Source: Candidatus Pantoea formicae | GTDB lineage: Bacteria; Pseudomonadota; Gammaproteobacteria; Enterobacterales; Enterobacteriaceae | NCBI RefSeq assembly: GCF_011752625.1 | Contig: NZ_VWXD01000003.1 | Location: 248,001 to 312,000, forward strand | DNA: 64,000 bases | Direction: 5' to 3' | Part shown: positions 1 to 8,379 of the stretch, one piece after another | Layout: each line of letters starts with the position of its first letter | How positions within the stretch are numbered: position 1 is the stretch's first letter | Program-made: the position numbers and the translations under genes | Notes under the pieces: model-generated | What the model was told of the DNA's origin: nothing | Databases searched by the model: none | Seen by the model: the letters and a program-made list of their open reading frames with translations, nothing else

Positions 1-113
1 TTCACTGTTGATGGAACAGCTTCAGTCTGTGACATAATTTTACCTGCCTGAAGATGACGCTCGCGGTACAACCGCAAACCTAATTCGGCGAATAACTTCA
101 GCCTGATATGTAT
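1..113 (-). other. Open reading frame running off the left edge, possible gene start or remnant
   Basis: On the minus strand an open frame runs from just after an in-frame stop at 116-114 to the window edge. It contains an ATG at 35 with a modest SD (AGGT) upstream. The roughly 26 codons before that ATG also look protein-like (for example LFAELGLRLYRERH). Either a gene starts at 35 and continues to the left, or this is the 5'-truncated remnant of an older gene. No family is recognised, and the frame is too short to be sure it is coding. Confidence 0.25.
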
Positions 114-115
114 TT

Positions 116-141
116 AAAATGCGGGGCATTAACCACCCCGC
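116..141 (-). terminator. Probable intrinsic terminator of the FMN reductase gene
   Basis: GCGGGG at 121-126 pairs with CCCCGC at 136-141. On the minus strand the hairpin is followed by ATTTTAAA. It lies 18 bp past the stop codon of the reductase gene, as expected for its transcription end. The U-run is short and interrupted. Confidence 0.5.
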
Positions 142-158
142 GCTGCAATGAACAATTA

Positions 159-704
159 TTAACGGGCAAAGTCTCTGAATGCCGTCAGCTGGCGCGATAG
201 AAACTGGCGGGTTGATTCATCGGTCAGGATGCCGTCTGTCACCTTCTCACTCACCTCGCCAATGATCGCTTCGGGTTTGTTCAGCAGACGCGCATCAAAG
301 TAACCGAGGATCTGGCGCAGGTGGATCTGCGCGCGAACGCCGCCCAGTTTGCCCGGCGATGCGGACTGAATCAGTACCGGCTTTCCGGCGATGGGTTGAG
401 GTGACACGCGTGAGAGCCAGTCCAGGGCATTCTTCAGTACGCCCGGAATGGAGTGATTGTATTCCGGTGTGATAATGATGAGGCCATCAGCCTTTAGAAT
501 GCTTTCGGCCATTGCTAACACTTCGGCTGGAAAGCCCGCGGCTTCAGTGTCCGTGCTGTAATGGGGGAAAAGACCCGGTGAGCCCAGATGTTCAAAGATA
601 ACGCCTTCAGGTGCCAACTCTGGCAGCGCGTTGGCAATGGCCGCATTAAATGATCCCACACGCAGGCTGCAAGTAAGCGTGACGAATTTCAGAGTTTGAT
701 TCAT
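159..704 (-). CDS. NADPH-dependent FMN reductase / quinone reductase
   Basis: A 181-residue soluble flavoprotein of the NADPH-dependent FMN reductase family (flavodoxin fold, ChrR/YieF/azoreductase-like). These enzymes pass two electrons from NAD(P)H through FMN to quinones, azo dyes or metal oxyanions. The N-terminal FMN phosphate loop (SLRVGSFN) and the conserved PEYNHSIPGVLKNALDW segment near residues 80-96 are both present, and the length is normal for the family. The gene is alone on its strand before a terminator, with the AraC regulator gene just upstream in the same direction, which may control it. The family is clear; the physiological substrate cannot be told from sequence. Confidence 0.85.
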   Translation of the reverse strand: MNQTLKFVTLTCSLRVGSFNAAIANALPELAPEGVIFEHLGSPGLFPHYSTDTEAAGFPAEVLAMAESILKADGLIIITPEYNHSIPGVLKNALDWLSRVSPQPIAGKPVLIQSASPGKLGGVRAQIHLRQILGYFDARLLNKPEAIIGEVSEKVTDGILTDESTRQFLSRQLTAFRDFAR

Positions 705-784
705 GGTGATCCTCAGATTAATCGGTCTCAGTGCTTATCAGCACCTGTTCTGCAATAGCAATTTATTTCTAAGCTTTTATACTT

Positions 785-1318
785 TTAATTTTGATGATTT
801 AGCTTTTCAAAGAAAAGCCAGTCAAATTCATGCTGAATGTCTTTTGTTAGGGTTCTGAATATCCCTTCTCGGCCTGAACAATTTTTACGGAATGTGGTCG
901 GCGAGACCTTAAAATAGTATTTAAACGTTCGACTGAAATTTTGCTGACTGGAAAAACCATTTTCGATGGCAATGTCGATGATTTCCTTTTCAGAGAAAGC
1001 CACTGAAAACGCCGCTCTGACAATTCGTCTGATTCGGATATAGGTCGCCAGATTAATTCCGGTCTGTTTACGGAATACACGCTGGAAGTGCCAGTGCCCA
1101 TAGCCACTGCGTTCAGTCACGTTTCTTATTCTTATCGATTCGTCAGACAGGTTTGCTTCGATCCAGGGAAGAATATCCTGGATAACGGCACCCATTATCT
1201 TACCGCGTGCCGTTTCCATCTTCTGATCAGGGTTAAGGGTTGCCATCAATTTTCCCATTAAAGCCAGCTCATAAAGATACGCGCACGCATCAGTTAAGTA
1301 GGCGTGCCTGAGTGTCAT
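785..1318 (-). CDS. AraC-family transcriptional regulator (MarA/SoxS/Rob-like DNA-binding domain)
   Basis: A 177-residue protein made almost entirely of an AraC-type double helix-turn-helix domain (about residues 45-145). It contains YGHWHFQRVFRKQTG and the second-helix signature IAIENGFSSQQNFSRTFKYYF, here split across adjacent helices. There is no N-terminal ligand domain, so it resembles MarA/SoxS/Rob-type activators of stress and detoxification genes. The start is uncertain: no good SD precedes the ATG at 1318, and ATGs a little downstream (MGKLM, then MGAVI) are alternatives. Three 16-bp direct repeats lie 39-86 bp upstream, and the same repeats occur near 9.55 kb. This regulator is therefore a good candidate for binding both arrays and controlling its own gene. 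Confidence 0.85.
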   Translation of the reverse strand: MTLRHAYLTDACAYLYELALMGKLMATLNPDQKMETARGKIMGAVIQDILPWIEANLSDESIRIRNVTERSGYGHWHFQRVFRKQTGINLATYIRIRRIVRAAFSVAFSEKEIIDIAIENGFSSQQNFSRTFKYYFKVSPTTFRKNCSGREGIFRTLTKDIQHEFDWLFFEKLNHQN

Positions 1319-1356
1319 TTATGGAAAGATTATCGGGTGAATATTCCAAAAGTGGA

Positions 1357-1404
1357 AGTTATACAAAGGGATAGTTATACCAACAGATAGTTATACTAAG
1401 GGAT
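1357..1404 (+). repeat. Array A: three tandem 16-bp direct repeats (probable operator)
   Basis: Three head-to-tail units start at 1357, 1373 and 1389. Each begins with AGTTATAC and ends with GAT: AGTTATACAAAGGGAT, AGTTATACCAACAGAT, AGTTATACTAAGGGAT. The period is exactly 16 bp. The first unit is identical to a unit of the array at 9541-9604. Apart from this array the 416-bp gap between the AraC gene and the BhsA-like gene (1319-1734) holds no convincing gene. The array lies where it could regulate either neighbour. Confidence 0.8.
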
Positions 1405-1734
1405 AATTGCCAAACCCACGTTCATGATAACCATCATGTCAGGTGAGATTATTCTTTATAAAAAACCACAGGATTATCATATTCATGAGTTTTGTGCTGA
1501 CCGCTGGCAGATAAGGTCAGATGGTGAAATGATAAAAATATTCGTCACTCCCCTCAAATTTCACCGTCCTCCCCCATTCGAATCACAACCTGTTACAAGC
1601 CCATTCAAAGACGTTCAGTTTTTTTGATTTAATTCACCACAAAGCATGTATTTTCTTAACCCTGCCACCCGCATAACATTCATCACATCGAGGTGAAACG
1701 CTTCAAAACAAAAATCTCAATTAAGGAAAAGACC

Positions 1735-1944
1735 ATGAAAAACATCAAAAATATCGTTGCTATTACCGCTCTTACTCTGGTTTCGTTCTCTGGATTCGCA
1801 CAGAGTGTGACGGCCAGCGGCACCACACTGGATGCGGCCGAGGCACAGATTGCGTTGAAAGCTAAACAGGCGGGAACTTCATACAAAATAACCAGCGCGC
1901 GTTTTACCAACGGCGCTTATATGTCAGCAGAGCTGGTGAAATGA
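1735..1944 (+). CDS. BhsA/McbA/YdgH-type (DUF1471) small exported stress protein
   Basis: A 69-residue protein with an N-terminal signal peptide (hydrophobic stretch IVAITALTLVSFSGFA, cleavage near FAQS). A single DUF1471-like domain follows, with the typical ending in which the residues before the C-terminus contain GAYMSAELVK. Family members in Enterobacterales are small periplasmic or outer-membrane proteins induced by metals, acid, chlorine or other envelope stress. The ATG at 1735 has an AAGGA SD about 7 nt upstream and gives a complete signal peptide; an upstream in-frame start would spoil it. The gene is followed by a strong hairpin and then a tiny ORF. Confidence 0.8.
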   Translation: MKNIKNIVAITALTLVSFSGFAQSVTASGTTLDAAEAQIALKAKQAGTSYKITSARFTNGAYMSAELVK

Positions 1945-1951
1945 ATTTGAA

Positions 1952-1979
1952 GGCCGCAGACACCTTAAAGTCTGCGGCC
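1952..1979 (+). terminator. Strong hairpin downstream of the BhsA-like gene
   Basis: A perfect 10-bp stem (GGCCGCAGAC at 1952-1961 with GTCTGCGGCC at 1970-1979) and an 8-nt loop lie 7 bp after the BhsA-like stop. No T-run follows on the plus strand, so it may be a weak terminator, an RNA-processing or stability element, or an attenuator before the tiny ORF at 1999. Confidence 0.55.
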
Positions 1980-1998
1980 ATTAAGAAAGGAGATAGCT

Positions 1999-2085
1999 AT
2001 GAATACATTGAAAACCTGCATTGTGCTGATTGTCATTGGTCTGTTTATGCTGGTCATGAAAAAAAGTGAAAAACCGGCAGTCTGA
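1999..2085 (+). CDS. Putative 28-residue single-pass membrane peptide
   Basis: A short frame encodes 28 residues. After a short N-terminus (MNTLK) comes an uninterrupted hydrophobic helix (TCIVLIVIGLFMLVM), then a charged tail (KKSEKPAV). An unusually good SD (AAAGGAG) lies 6-7 nt before the ATG, which is the main reason to call it. Enterobacteria carry many such stress-linked single-helix peptides. It probably shares a transcript with the upstream BhsA-like gene or is separated from it by the hairpin at 1952-1979. No family is recognised. Confidence 0.55.
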   Translation: MNTLKTCIVLIVIGLFMLVMKKSEKPAV

Positions 2086-2139
2086 GCCAACTGATTAAAA
2101 CGGCAGATTTAAATTTCAGATGCTTTGTTATATCACCTG

Positions 2140-5100
2140 TTAGCGTTCCACAGGCAAGGTGAACCAGAACCGGCTGCCCCCTTCTCGACGATTTTCTGCG
2201 TGCAGCTCGCCGCCATGACGCTTAATGATTTCATGACTGATAGTCAGCCCCATTCCCATACCTTCCGATTTGGTGGTGTAAAACGAGTCGAAGATTTTAC
2301 CAATCACCTGCTCTGACATACCTGTGCCGTTGTCAGTCACCTCTAAACGGATGATATTGTCGTGTGGCTGTGAAGAGGCAATGATCAGGTTTCGGACGCC
2401 TGGATTTTCGCACATCGCATCAATCGCATTGATGACCAGATTGAGTAATACCTGCTGAATCTGCACGTTTTCACAGAAAATTTCGTCATTAACCGCCGCT
2501 AAATTCAGTTCCAGAGACACATATTGGCGTTCCAGTTCCAGACGGGACAATACGATAATATCCCGTACAATGTGGTGTAATTTAGCCGGCGCGAACTCAG
2601 TAATCTGGTTACGTGTTAGTGACTGTAGGCCGCGGATAATATTCCCCGCACGCTGGCCTTCGCGAATGATCTCATCCAGACTTTTACAAGCATTTTCCAG
2701 ATGGGCAGTGCCTCGCTTCAGCCAGCGCTGGCTTGCGCCCGCATTGGCCACAATGGACATAAGTGGCTGATTGATTTCATGGGCGATTGAGGCGGTAAGC
2801 TGCCCCACTGTGGTCGCGCGAGCAACGCGGGCAAGATCAGCCTGCGCGATCCTGACGGCATCTTCGGTTTGCCGCAGTGAGGTGATATCGGTGAGAGTAC
2901 CAAAATATTCAGCGACTTCCGGCCAGTTTTCGTTGGGTTCCCCAATCCCCTTTATATATCGGCATTCCCCGTCATCGCGAACGATGCGGAACTCTGCCTG
3001 CATCACATCCCCACTCCTCGCCCAAGCGTCAATTTTAGCTCTCAAGCAGGGAAGATCGTCAGGATGCACCCGGCTCTGAAACTCAGCCATTGAAGTCGTG
3101 ATTTGATGATCGGGCAGCCCCATGATGCGCTTATATTCATCAGAGATGTACTGAATGTCGGGTTCGATTTGCCAGTGCCACGTACCGGTATTGCTGATTT
3201 TTTCACCTAGCATCAAGGATGTCTGGCTGGCGCGAAGCTGTTTTTCAATTTTCCGCCGCTGGATGTTTTCCTCAAGCAGTTCAGCATACAGCCGAGCCGT
3301 TTCCAGCGACACGGCCGCCTGGGCACCCAGCATCGAAACGATCCTGGAATGATCGGCCGTAAACACATCTGGCATCAAACGGTTTTCCAGATAAAGTACG
3401 CCAACCATCTGTGCCTGGCGGAACATTGGAACGCACATCACCGCTGCGCCCGACGCGACCAGATAATTATCCTGGCTAAACGGGCTGAACACCTCTGGTT
3501 TCCCGGTGCGTATCTCCTGACCGGTGCGAATAACCGCAGACAAGACGGAAAGTGGCAGATCGGTGGCAACCGGCAGCTCTTGAACAATTTTTACCTTCAC
3601 GCCCTCTGCTGTGGTGGAAGCCCGCGCCTGAATTTCCGGAATGTTGCCGTCAATCAGGCGTATCAAGATACAGTGCTGCGCGCCAGCCCTTTCAACCAGC
3701 ATCATCATCAGTATGTGGATTAGCCGGTCGAGATTGATCTCTTCCGTCAGCGCGCGCATGGCGGTTACCATGCTCTGCAGATCGCCGATAACGGCACTTT
3801 GTTCAAACGACACCGTACTTAGCGCCATCTGAGAGGAGTGGCTCGCCAATGCTGGGTACTGCGTCTCTAGCTGATGAACTTTTGCCCCTGCTCCCCAGCG
3901 ATCCCATGCGGCGATAGCCCCCTTAATGTAACTATCTCCGGCAAACGGCATATTTCTGGCATACGCCATACGTGCAGCCAGCTCACAGGCCAGTCCATTG
4001 ATGTGCGGAAATTGCCCATCACGTGACAACGTAACGGTCTTTTCAAACAGCTCGAAGGCCTGAGCCACATCACCTTCAAGGCGACACAGTTCTGCACGCA
4101 GCAGCGTCTCTTTATCTGAAAACGTTTTGGTATTTTCATTAGACCAAGTCACGATGCGCTCAAGATGAGGCTGCAGCTGCAACCTTAACTCCTCTGTCAT
4201 GGTTCCCGATGTCAGCGGCACCGTTAGCGACAGTGCGCTGTAGAGATGGTAATCAAGCATGTGAACATGGCCGGGGATAAACGCAGTGAAGGGTTCGGCC
4301 TCCTTAAACCAGTGATAGGCAGCGGCATATTCACACGCAAAGAAATGCGCCATGGCCTTATACAGCCGTGACCAGAACTGCATCAGGTAGATGGGCTCAA
4401 CGGCATGTTCAGGCTTCACCACCTCGAGCATCGGTGTCAGAAAATTATCGCCACTAAACGTGCCACTACGCGGCTTTCTCAGGAACAGAACATAGTCCAG
4501 CTGCATGCCGAGGATTACTTCCACGTCCCGATACTGCGACTTTCTGACATACAACATCCCGCGCATGATTGAGGTGTGTACCCCATCAAGATGATCGCCA
4601 CGGGCAAGATAATTCATGATCAGATGACGCAGTGCCAGACAGGCAGACGTCCTGTCGCCTGTTTCAACACCAACGTCAAACGCCGCTTTGGCCCGCTCAA
4701 TGGCATAACTCAGCGGCATCGTCCAGACGCTGACCTGATCGAGCGGCAGCAGCGTTCGCGCTTTAAAGCTGACGAAATCATGTTTGTAGACCAGCTCGCG
4801 TGCCAGCAATGCACTGGCAAAACCACGGCTGTACTCATCGTATTGATCGCCGCATACCACGCCATACCAGGAGAGCGCCAGCGTGGAGGCTCCCGTCAGG
4901 CCACGCGCCATCGACAGGTGCAGCAGCCTGCACAGGATCATAAAGTGCAGGCGAGGATTGATAAACGCAGCAAAGGTGCTGGCGCTCGCCAGCAAGTTCA
5001 TGACGGCTTCGGTATTTTTACACTGAACCAGATCGAGTGACCGAAAACGGGTATAAGGATTCTTGCCCACGTCATCTTTAAGGACTATCCGCGCCGCATC

Positions 5101-7695
5101 ACACTCTTCCTGGGTCGGGTTACGGTTCAGCTGGATGCCAAAAACCGCCAGCCAGGCGAGCGCCGTTTCCAGTGCAAGCTTACTGTCCGACTGGCGCATA
5201 TGAATCTCGGCAATCAGGCAGGCCGCCTCGGCTTTATCCGCTACCTCACCGGGTGATGACTGGATGCGAGCACTCAGTTCCAGCGCGGAAGGCAGATTCC
5301 CGTTGAGGAATTCGCACTCCGCCTCTTCAAGCAGATACTCACTGGCTTCCGTGATGCCTACGTCTTCATTCAGTAAGCGGATGGCCTGGAGGTAGCGCAG
5401 TGCTGATACGTAGTCCCCGCTGGTTTTAGCGCGTCGGCTGGCCTTGAGCAATAGCTGGCAGAAGCCGTCGGTGTCGTGTGACAACAAGGTTAGGTTTTGC
5501 ACCGACAGCAGGTGATGAGCCGCGCTGAACAGCGAGGCGCTGGTAAGATCCCGCGCAGACTCCCGCATGTAATACCGCGTCGCATCGTAATGAAAGGCAT
5601 CTTTATCTTCGTGCTCGAACAGCTCAATCGCAGCCTCATGCATGCTGTCGTGCATGAAGGCATAAGTGGTCTCATTCAGCGTAATGAACCGGGCAGACAC
5701 GGCTGGCATCAGTGAAAGGGAGATGTCCTGAACGGGAACTGAGGTCATATCGCTCAGTACTCCCAGTTCACCGGTACTGCCAAGGGAGGCAATCTGACCC
5801 AGTAGCTTGCGGGTCGGCAGAGGCAGAGAGGACAGATTTTGTATTACGCTGGCTGCGACATTTGCCGTGTAGTGGCGGTTTCTGATCGCTTGTGAATCAT
5901 ACGCCCATCTAAACGGATCATTGTAGGTAATCAGCCCCTCACTGACCGCCTGCCGGAAAAATTCGTGGGTCGCGAGCGGATTACCGGCCGTCTTCTCATG
6001 AATAAGCTGCGCAAGCTCAGCAGTCGCCGCTAGGCGGGTATGAAAGCGCCCCGCCAGCCAGCCTGCAATATTTTTTTCAGACAAGGGCTCAGGCGTCATA
6101 TCCATAATGCGTACCGCACTGGCGCGAATACGTTTTAGATTGGCGGCAATCGTGGGACAGGGCAATGAAGCACTGTCGAGGTGCGTGATGACCAGAAGCA
6201 GAGGGATCTCCTCGCTCAGGCTCAGAAGATTTTGTAGCAGATGCAGCGTGGCCTGATCCGCCCAGTGAACATCATCAAGCAGGATAACCAGAGGGCGCCC
6301 TGGCGCAGTAAAGGCCTTGACCAAGCTGCAGGCCACCAGGTTAAAACGCTCTTTGGCATCACGGGTATGAGAGTGGGTCGGCACCAACGCTTTCTGATTC
6401 AGCAGAATGCCCAGTTCAGGGACCAGGTTCACGGCCAGCCCCGCATACTCACCCAAAATGCGTGCGATGTGCGTTTTCCAGCGCGTCAATTCCTGTACCG
6501 GAAGTCCGAGCACGTGCAGTGCCAGCGATCTAAAGGCGCTGGTAAACACTGCATAAGGAATAACGGGAGAATGCTGGTCAGCCTTAACAAGGGTGATCAG
6601 TGCTTTTTTACTGCGCAGTAGCTTGAGCGACGAGGCTAACAGGGATGATTTCCCCGCCCCTGGTAAGCCATCGATCGCAACCAGACTGTGTTTGCCACTG
6701 CGACTGACTTCGTCGAACGCGGCCAGAATGTCGGTTGCTTGCGCATGGTCAGCAAACAGCGTATCGGTGGCGTAATTCTCCGGTGGTGCATCCTTCACCC
6801 CAAGGGAGAAAGGCTCGATAATGCCGTCCGGCATCAGGGTGGCGGCACAGCGACGCAGATCGGCCAGCACTCCTTCAGCCGTCTGGTAGCGATGCTCGGG
6901 AGATTTATTCAACAGTCTAAGGATGATCGATGACAGCACCACCGATACGTCCTTACGCAGCAGATGAGGTGGAGACGCTTCGGAAGCAATGTGGTGATGT
7001 ACCCATTCAGCCTGTCCTCCATCAGCACTGCCATAAGGCAGTTTTCCGGTCAGAAGCTCATAAAGCACAATGCCAAGGCTGTAGAGATCGCTGACGCGGC
7101 CGACGGGATGAGAAGAACGGGACGTATGCTCAGGCGACATATAGGCCAGCGTGCCGCCCGCCACTGGCAGACGTGGCTGCTGAAGCAGATCGTTATAAAC
7201 GGCCGACAGGCCAAAGCCGCCAAGGCGAACAGTGCCGTCGTCACTGAAAAAAAAGTTCGAGGGTTTAATATCCCCGTGCACCAGTCCCTGCTGATGCGCC
7301 AGGCTGAGCGTGGTGCAGAGCCTGGATGCACGGCTCAAAAACTCATGCATGCTGCCTGGCGGCATGCAGAGCACGTCTGCCAGCGTCCGGTAATTGAATG
7401 CCCGATAAATCAAGGCATAACGGCCCTGATAATACGTCTGTTTTTGCGGCTTAAGCGACCAGTTATCGGAGAGCATGGCACGCAGAGCAAATTCGTTTTT
7501 TAACAGTTGCGTGACCTGAAATATTGACTCCTCATTGCCTGCGGTGGCGAGCACAAAAGTTGCGCCGGAGGAGGCTTGCCGACCCAGGAACCAGTCAATG
7601 TTTCCCTCCTGTACCAGCGGACTGAAGGTCATATCCTCAGCCAAGACGATTTCATCATGGCTGTCGAAGCCAAATGTCTGCGATTCCGTGCTCAT
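2140..7695 (-). CDS. Giant hybrid sensor: protein-kinase-like domain, AAA ATPase, GAF, PAS, histidine kinase
   Basis: 1851 residues. In order: a protein-kinase-like domain (about 20-290), a large AAA/STAND-type ATPase (about 320-620; Walker A GLPGAGKSS near 347, Walker B VILLDD), a long helical/TPR-like region (about 640-1330), GAF (about 1345-1480), PAS (about 1490-1600), a HisKA domain with phospho-acceptor His in SIAHEINQPL (near 1636), and a HATPase domain with N box (NLVINAIDA) and G boxes (DNGTGM, GMGMGL). The kinase-like domain keeps the catalytic loop HGDIKPSN (140-147). It has Gly160 where the DFG Asp should be, and ATA where the ATP-binding Lys is expected (residues 50-52). It may therefore be a pseudokinase. 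The start overlaps the end of the receiver gene by 4 nt (ATGA), so the two are translationally coupled. The ligand is unknown. Confidence 0.93.
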   Translation of the reverse strand: MSTESQTFGFDSHDEIVLAEDMTFSPLVQEGNIDWFLGRQASSGATFVLATAGNEESIFQVTQLLKNEFALRAMLSDNWSLKPQKQTYYQGRYALIYRAFNYRTLADVLCMPPGSMHEFLSRASRLCTTLSLAHQQGLVHGDIKPSNFFFSDDGTVRLGGFGLSAVYNDLLQQPRLPVAGGTLAYMSPEHTSRSSHPVGRVSDLYSLGIVLYELLTGKLPYGSADGGQAEWVHHHIASEASPPHLLRKDVSVVLSSIILRLLNKSPEHRYQTAEGVLADLRRCAATLMPDGIIEPFSLGVKDAPPENYATDTLFADHAQATDILAAFDEVSRSGKHSLVAIDGLPGAGKSSLLASSLKLLRSKKALITLVKADQHSPVIPYAVFTSAFRSLALHVLGLPVQELTRWKTHIARILGEYAGLAVNLVPELGILLNQKALVPTHSHTRDAKERFNLVACSLVKAFTAPGRPLVILLDDVHWADQATLHLLQNLLSLSEEIPLLLVITHLDSASLPCPTIAANLKRIRASAVRIMDMTPEPLSEKNIAGWLAGRFHTRLAATAELAQLIHEKTAGNPLATHEFFRQAVSEGLITYNDPFRWAYDSQAIRNRHYTANVAASVIQNLSSLPLPTRKLLGQIASLGSTGELGVLSDMTSVPVQDISLSLMPAVSARFITLNETTYAFMHDSMHEAAIELFEHEDKDAFHYDATRYYMRESARDLTSASLFSAAHHLLSVQNLTLLSHDTDGFCQLLLKASRRAKTSGDYVSALRYLQAIRLLNEDVGITEASEYLLEEAECEFLNGNLPSALELSARIQSSPGEVADKAEAACLIAEIHMRQSDSKLALETALAWLAVFGIQLNRNPTQEECDAARIVLKDDVGKNPYTRFRSLDLVQCKNTEAVMNLLASASTFAAFINPRLHFMILCRLLHLSMARGLTGASTLALSWYGVVCGDQYDEYSRGFASALLARELVYKHDFVSFKARTLLPLDQVSVWTMPLSYAIERAKAAFDVGVETGDRTSACLALRHLIMNYLARGDHLDGVHTSIMRGMLYVRKSQYRDVEVILGMQLDYVLFLRKPRSGTFSGDNFLTPMLEVVKPEHAVEPIYLMQFWSRLYKAMAHFFACEYAAAYHWFKEAEPFTAFIPGHVHMLDYHLYSALSLTVPLTSGTMTEELRLQLQPHLERIVTWSNENTKTFSDKETLLRAELCRLEGDVAQAFELFEKTVTLSRDGQFPHINGLACELAARMAYARNMPFAGDSYIKGAIAAWDRWGAGAKVHQLETQYPALASHSSQMALSTVSFEQSAVIGDLQSMVTAMRALTEEINLDRLIHILMMMLVERAGAQHCILIRLIDGNIPEIQARASTTAEGVKVKIVQELPVATDLPLSVLSAVIRTGQEIRTGKPEVFSPFSQDNYLVASGAAVMCVPMFRQAQMVGVLYLENRLMPDVFTADHSRIVSMLGAQAAVSLETARLYAELLEENIQRRKIEKQLRASQTSLMLGEKISNTGTWHWQIEPDIQYISDEYKRIMGLPDHQITTSMAEFQSRVHPDDLPCLRAKIDAWARSGDVMQAEFRIVRDDGECRYIKGIGEPNENWPEVAEYFGTLTDITSLRQTEDAVRIAQADLARVARATTVGQLTASIAHEINQPLMSIVANAGASQRWLKRGTAHLENACKSLDEIIREGQRAGNIIRGLQSLTRNQITEFAPAKLHHIVRDIIVLSRLELERQYVSLELNLAAVNDEIFCENVQIQQVLLNLVINAIDAMCENPGVRNLIIASSQPHDNIIRLEVTDNGTGMSEQVIGKIFDSFYTTKSEGMGMGLTISHEIIKRHGGELHAENRREGGSRFWFTLPVER

Positions 7696-8078
7696 GGACG
7701 GGCAGCCCCTGAGGAGAAAGCCTCATGGATATGTTTAAACAAGGTATCGATGTCGATAGGCTTAGGCAGAAACGCAATCGCGCCCAGGTTAATGGCATAC
7801 CACAGCATGTTTTCATCTCCGTTTCCGGAAATAATAATACCCGGCGGGTTCTTAATCCGCCGGGTCAGATTGATGAAAAGCTCAAACCCACTCATGCCCT
7901 TCAACTGAACATCAATGATAAAAAGCGCAGCATTTGCTATCGCGGCTTCATCACTAAGAAGAGATTCTGCTGATTCGAAGGCTTCGGTCTGATAGCCTTC
8001 AGAACGAAGTAAATTGGTCAGACCACTGCGAACAGAACCTTCATCATCGACGACGACAATGCGCTGCGACAGCTGCAT
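7692..8078 (-). CDS. Receiver-only response regulator (CheY/FixJ-type)
   Basis: A 128-residue single receiver domain. The acidic pair is in VVVDDEGSV, the phosphorylatable Asp in FIIDVQLKGMSG, the switch Ser in IIISGNGDE, and the conserved Lys in FLPKPIDID. The sequence is FixJ-like but ends after the receiver fold, with no DNA-binding or enzymatic output domain. It overlaps the hybrid sensor gene by 4 nt and is almost certainly that kinase's partner. Output must come from protein-protein contact or phosphotransfer to another protein. The gene lies 44 bp downstream of the XapX pair, probably in the same operon. Confidence 0.92.
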   Translation of the reverse strand: MQLSQRIVVVDDEGSVRSGLTNLLRSEGYQTEAFESAESLLSDEAAIANAALFIIDVQLKGMSGFELFINLTRRIKNPPGIIISGNGDENMLWYAINLGAIAFLPKPIDIDTLFKHIHEAFSSGAARP

Positions 8079-8122
8079 GCTGATATCCTTAAATAAAGCT
8101 CAGGCCTGTTTGAGGCACATCC

Positions 8123-8377
8123 TTAGGAGGTCTTGTCACCTGAGGGCGGAGGATTATCGCCAATCTTATGGTGATAGTCGTGGCGAAACCAGTGCAGGTT
8201 CACCGGCTGGCGATTGATCAGTCTCTTGACCAACGGAATGAGATGCTCACCAATTTGCATGCCTAACAGGCCAACCAGCGCAATGATCGGTGGCGCTGGC
8301 GAGTTAACGTCAAGCACCGCGTAAATCAGGCCAGCGAGTATACCGACAGCCAACGAAACAGAATAGGTTTTCAGCAT
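8123..8377 (-). CDS. XapX domain protein (DUF1427), first of a pair
   Basis: An 84-residue membrane protein with a two-helix XapX (DUF1427) domain: a hydrophobic helix ending in GILAGLIYAVL, a conserved SPAPP turn, then IIALVGLLGMQIGEHL. A charged C-terminal tail follows (HWFRHDYHHKIG), with several His residues. The family's function is not established. It is paralogous to the next gene (8380-8631), with which it shares the SPAPP-ALVGLLGM core. The two genes are only 2 bp apart and appear co-transcribed with the receiver and hybrid sensor. Confidence 0.85.
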   Translation of the reverse strand: MLKTYSVSLAVGILAGLIYAVLDVNSPAPPIIALVGLLGMQIGEHLIPLVKRLINRQPVNLHWFRHDYHHKIGDNPPPSGDKTS

Positions 8378-8379
8378 GT

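Noticed and set aside
1357..1404. Tandem repeats as a CRISPR array or plasmid iteron origin
   Set aside because: The repeats are contiguous 16-mers with no unique spacers, no cas genes or replication gene nearby, and they sit in promoters.
1424..1627. 67-codon plus-strand open frame between the AraC and BhsA-like genes
   Set aside because: No SD, no recognisable domain, odd composition and it crosses a promoter region; more likely chance.
4576..7503. Several long open frames antisense to the hybrid sensor gene
   Set aside because: They mirror the codon pattern of the minus-strand gene, lack SDs and show no domain.
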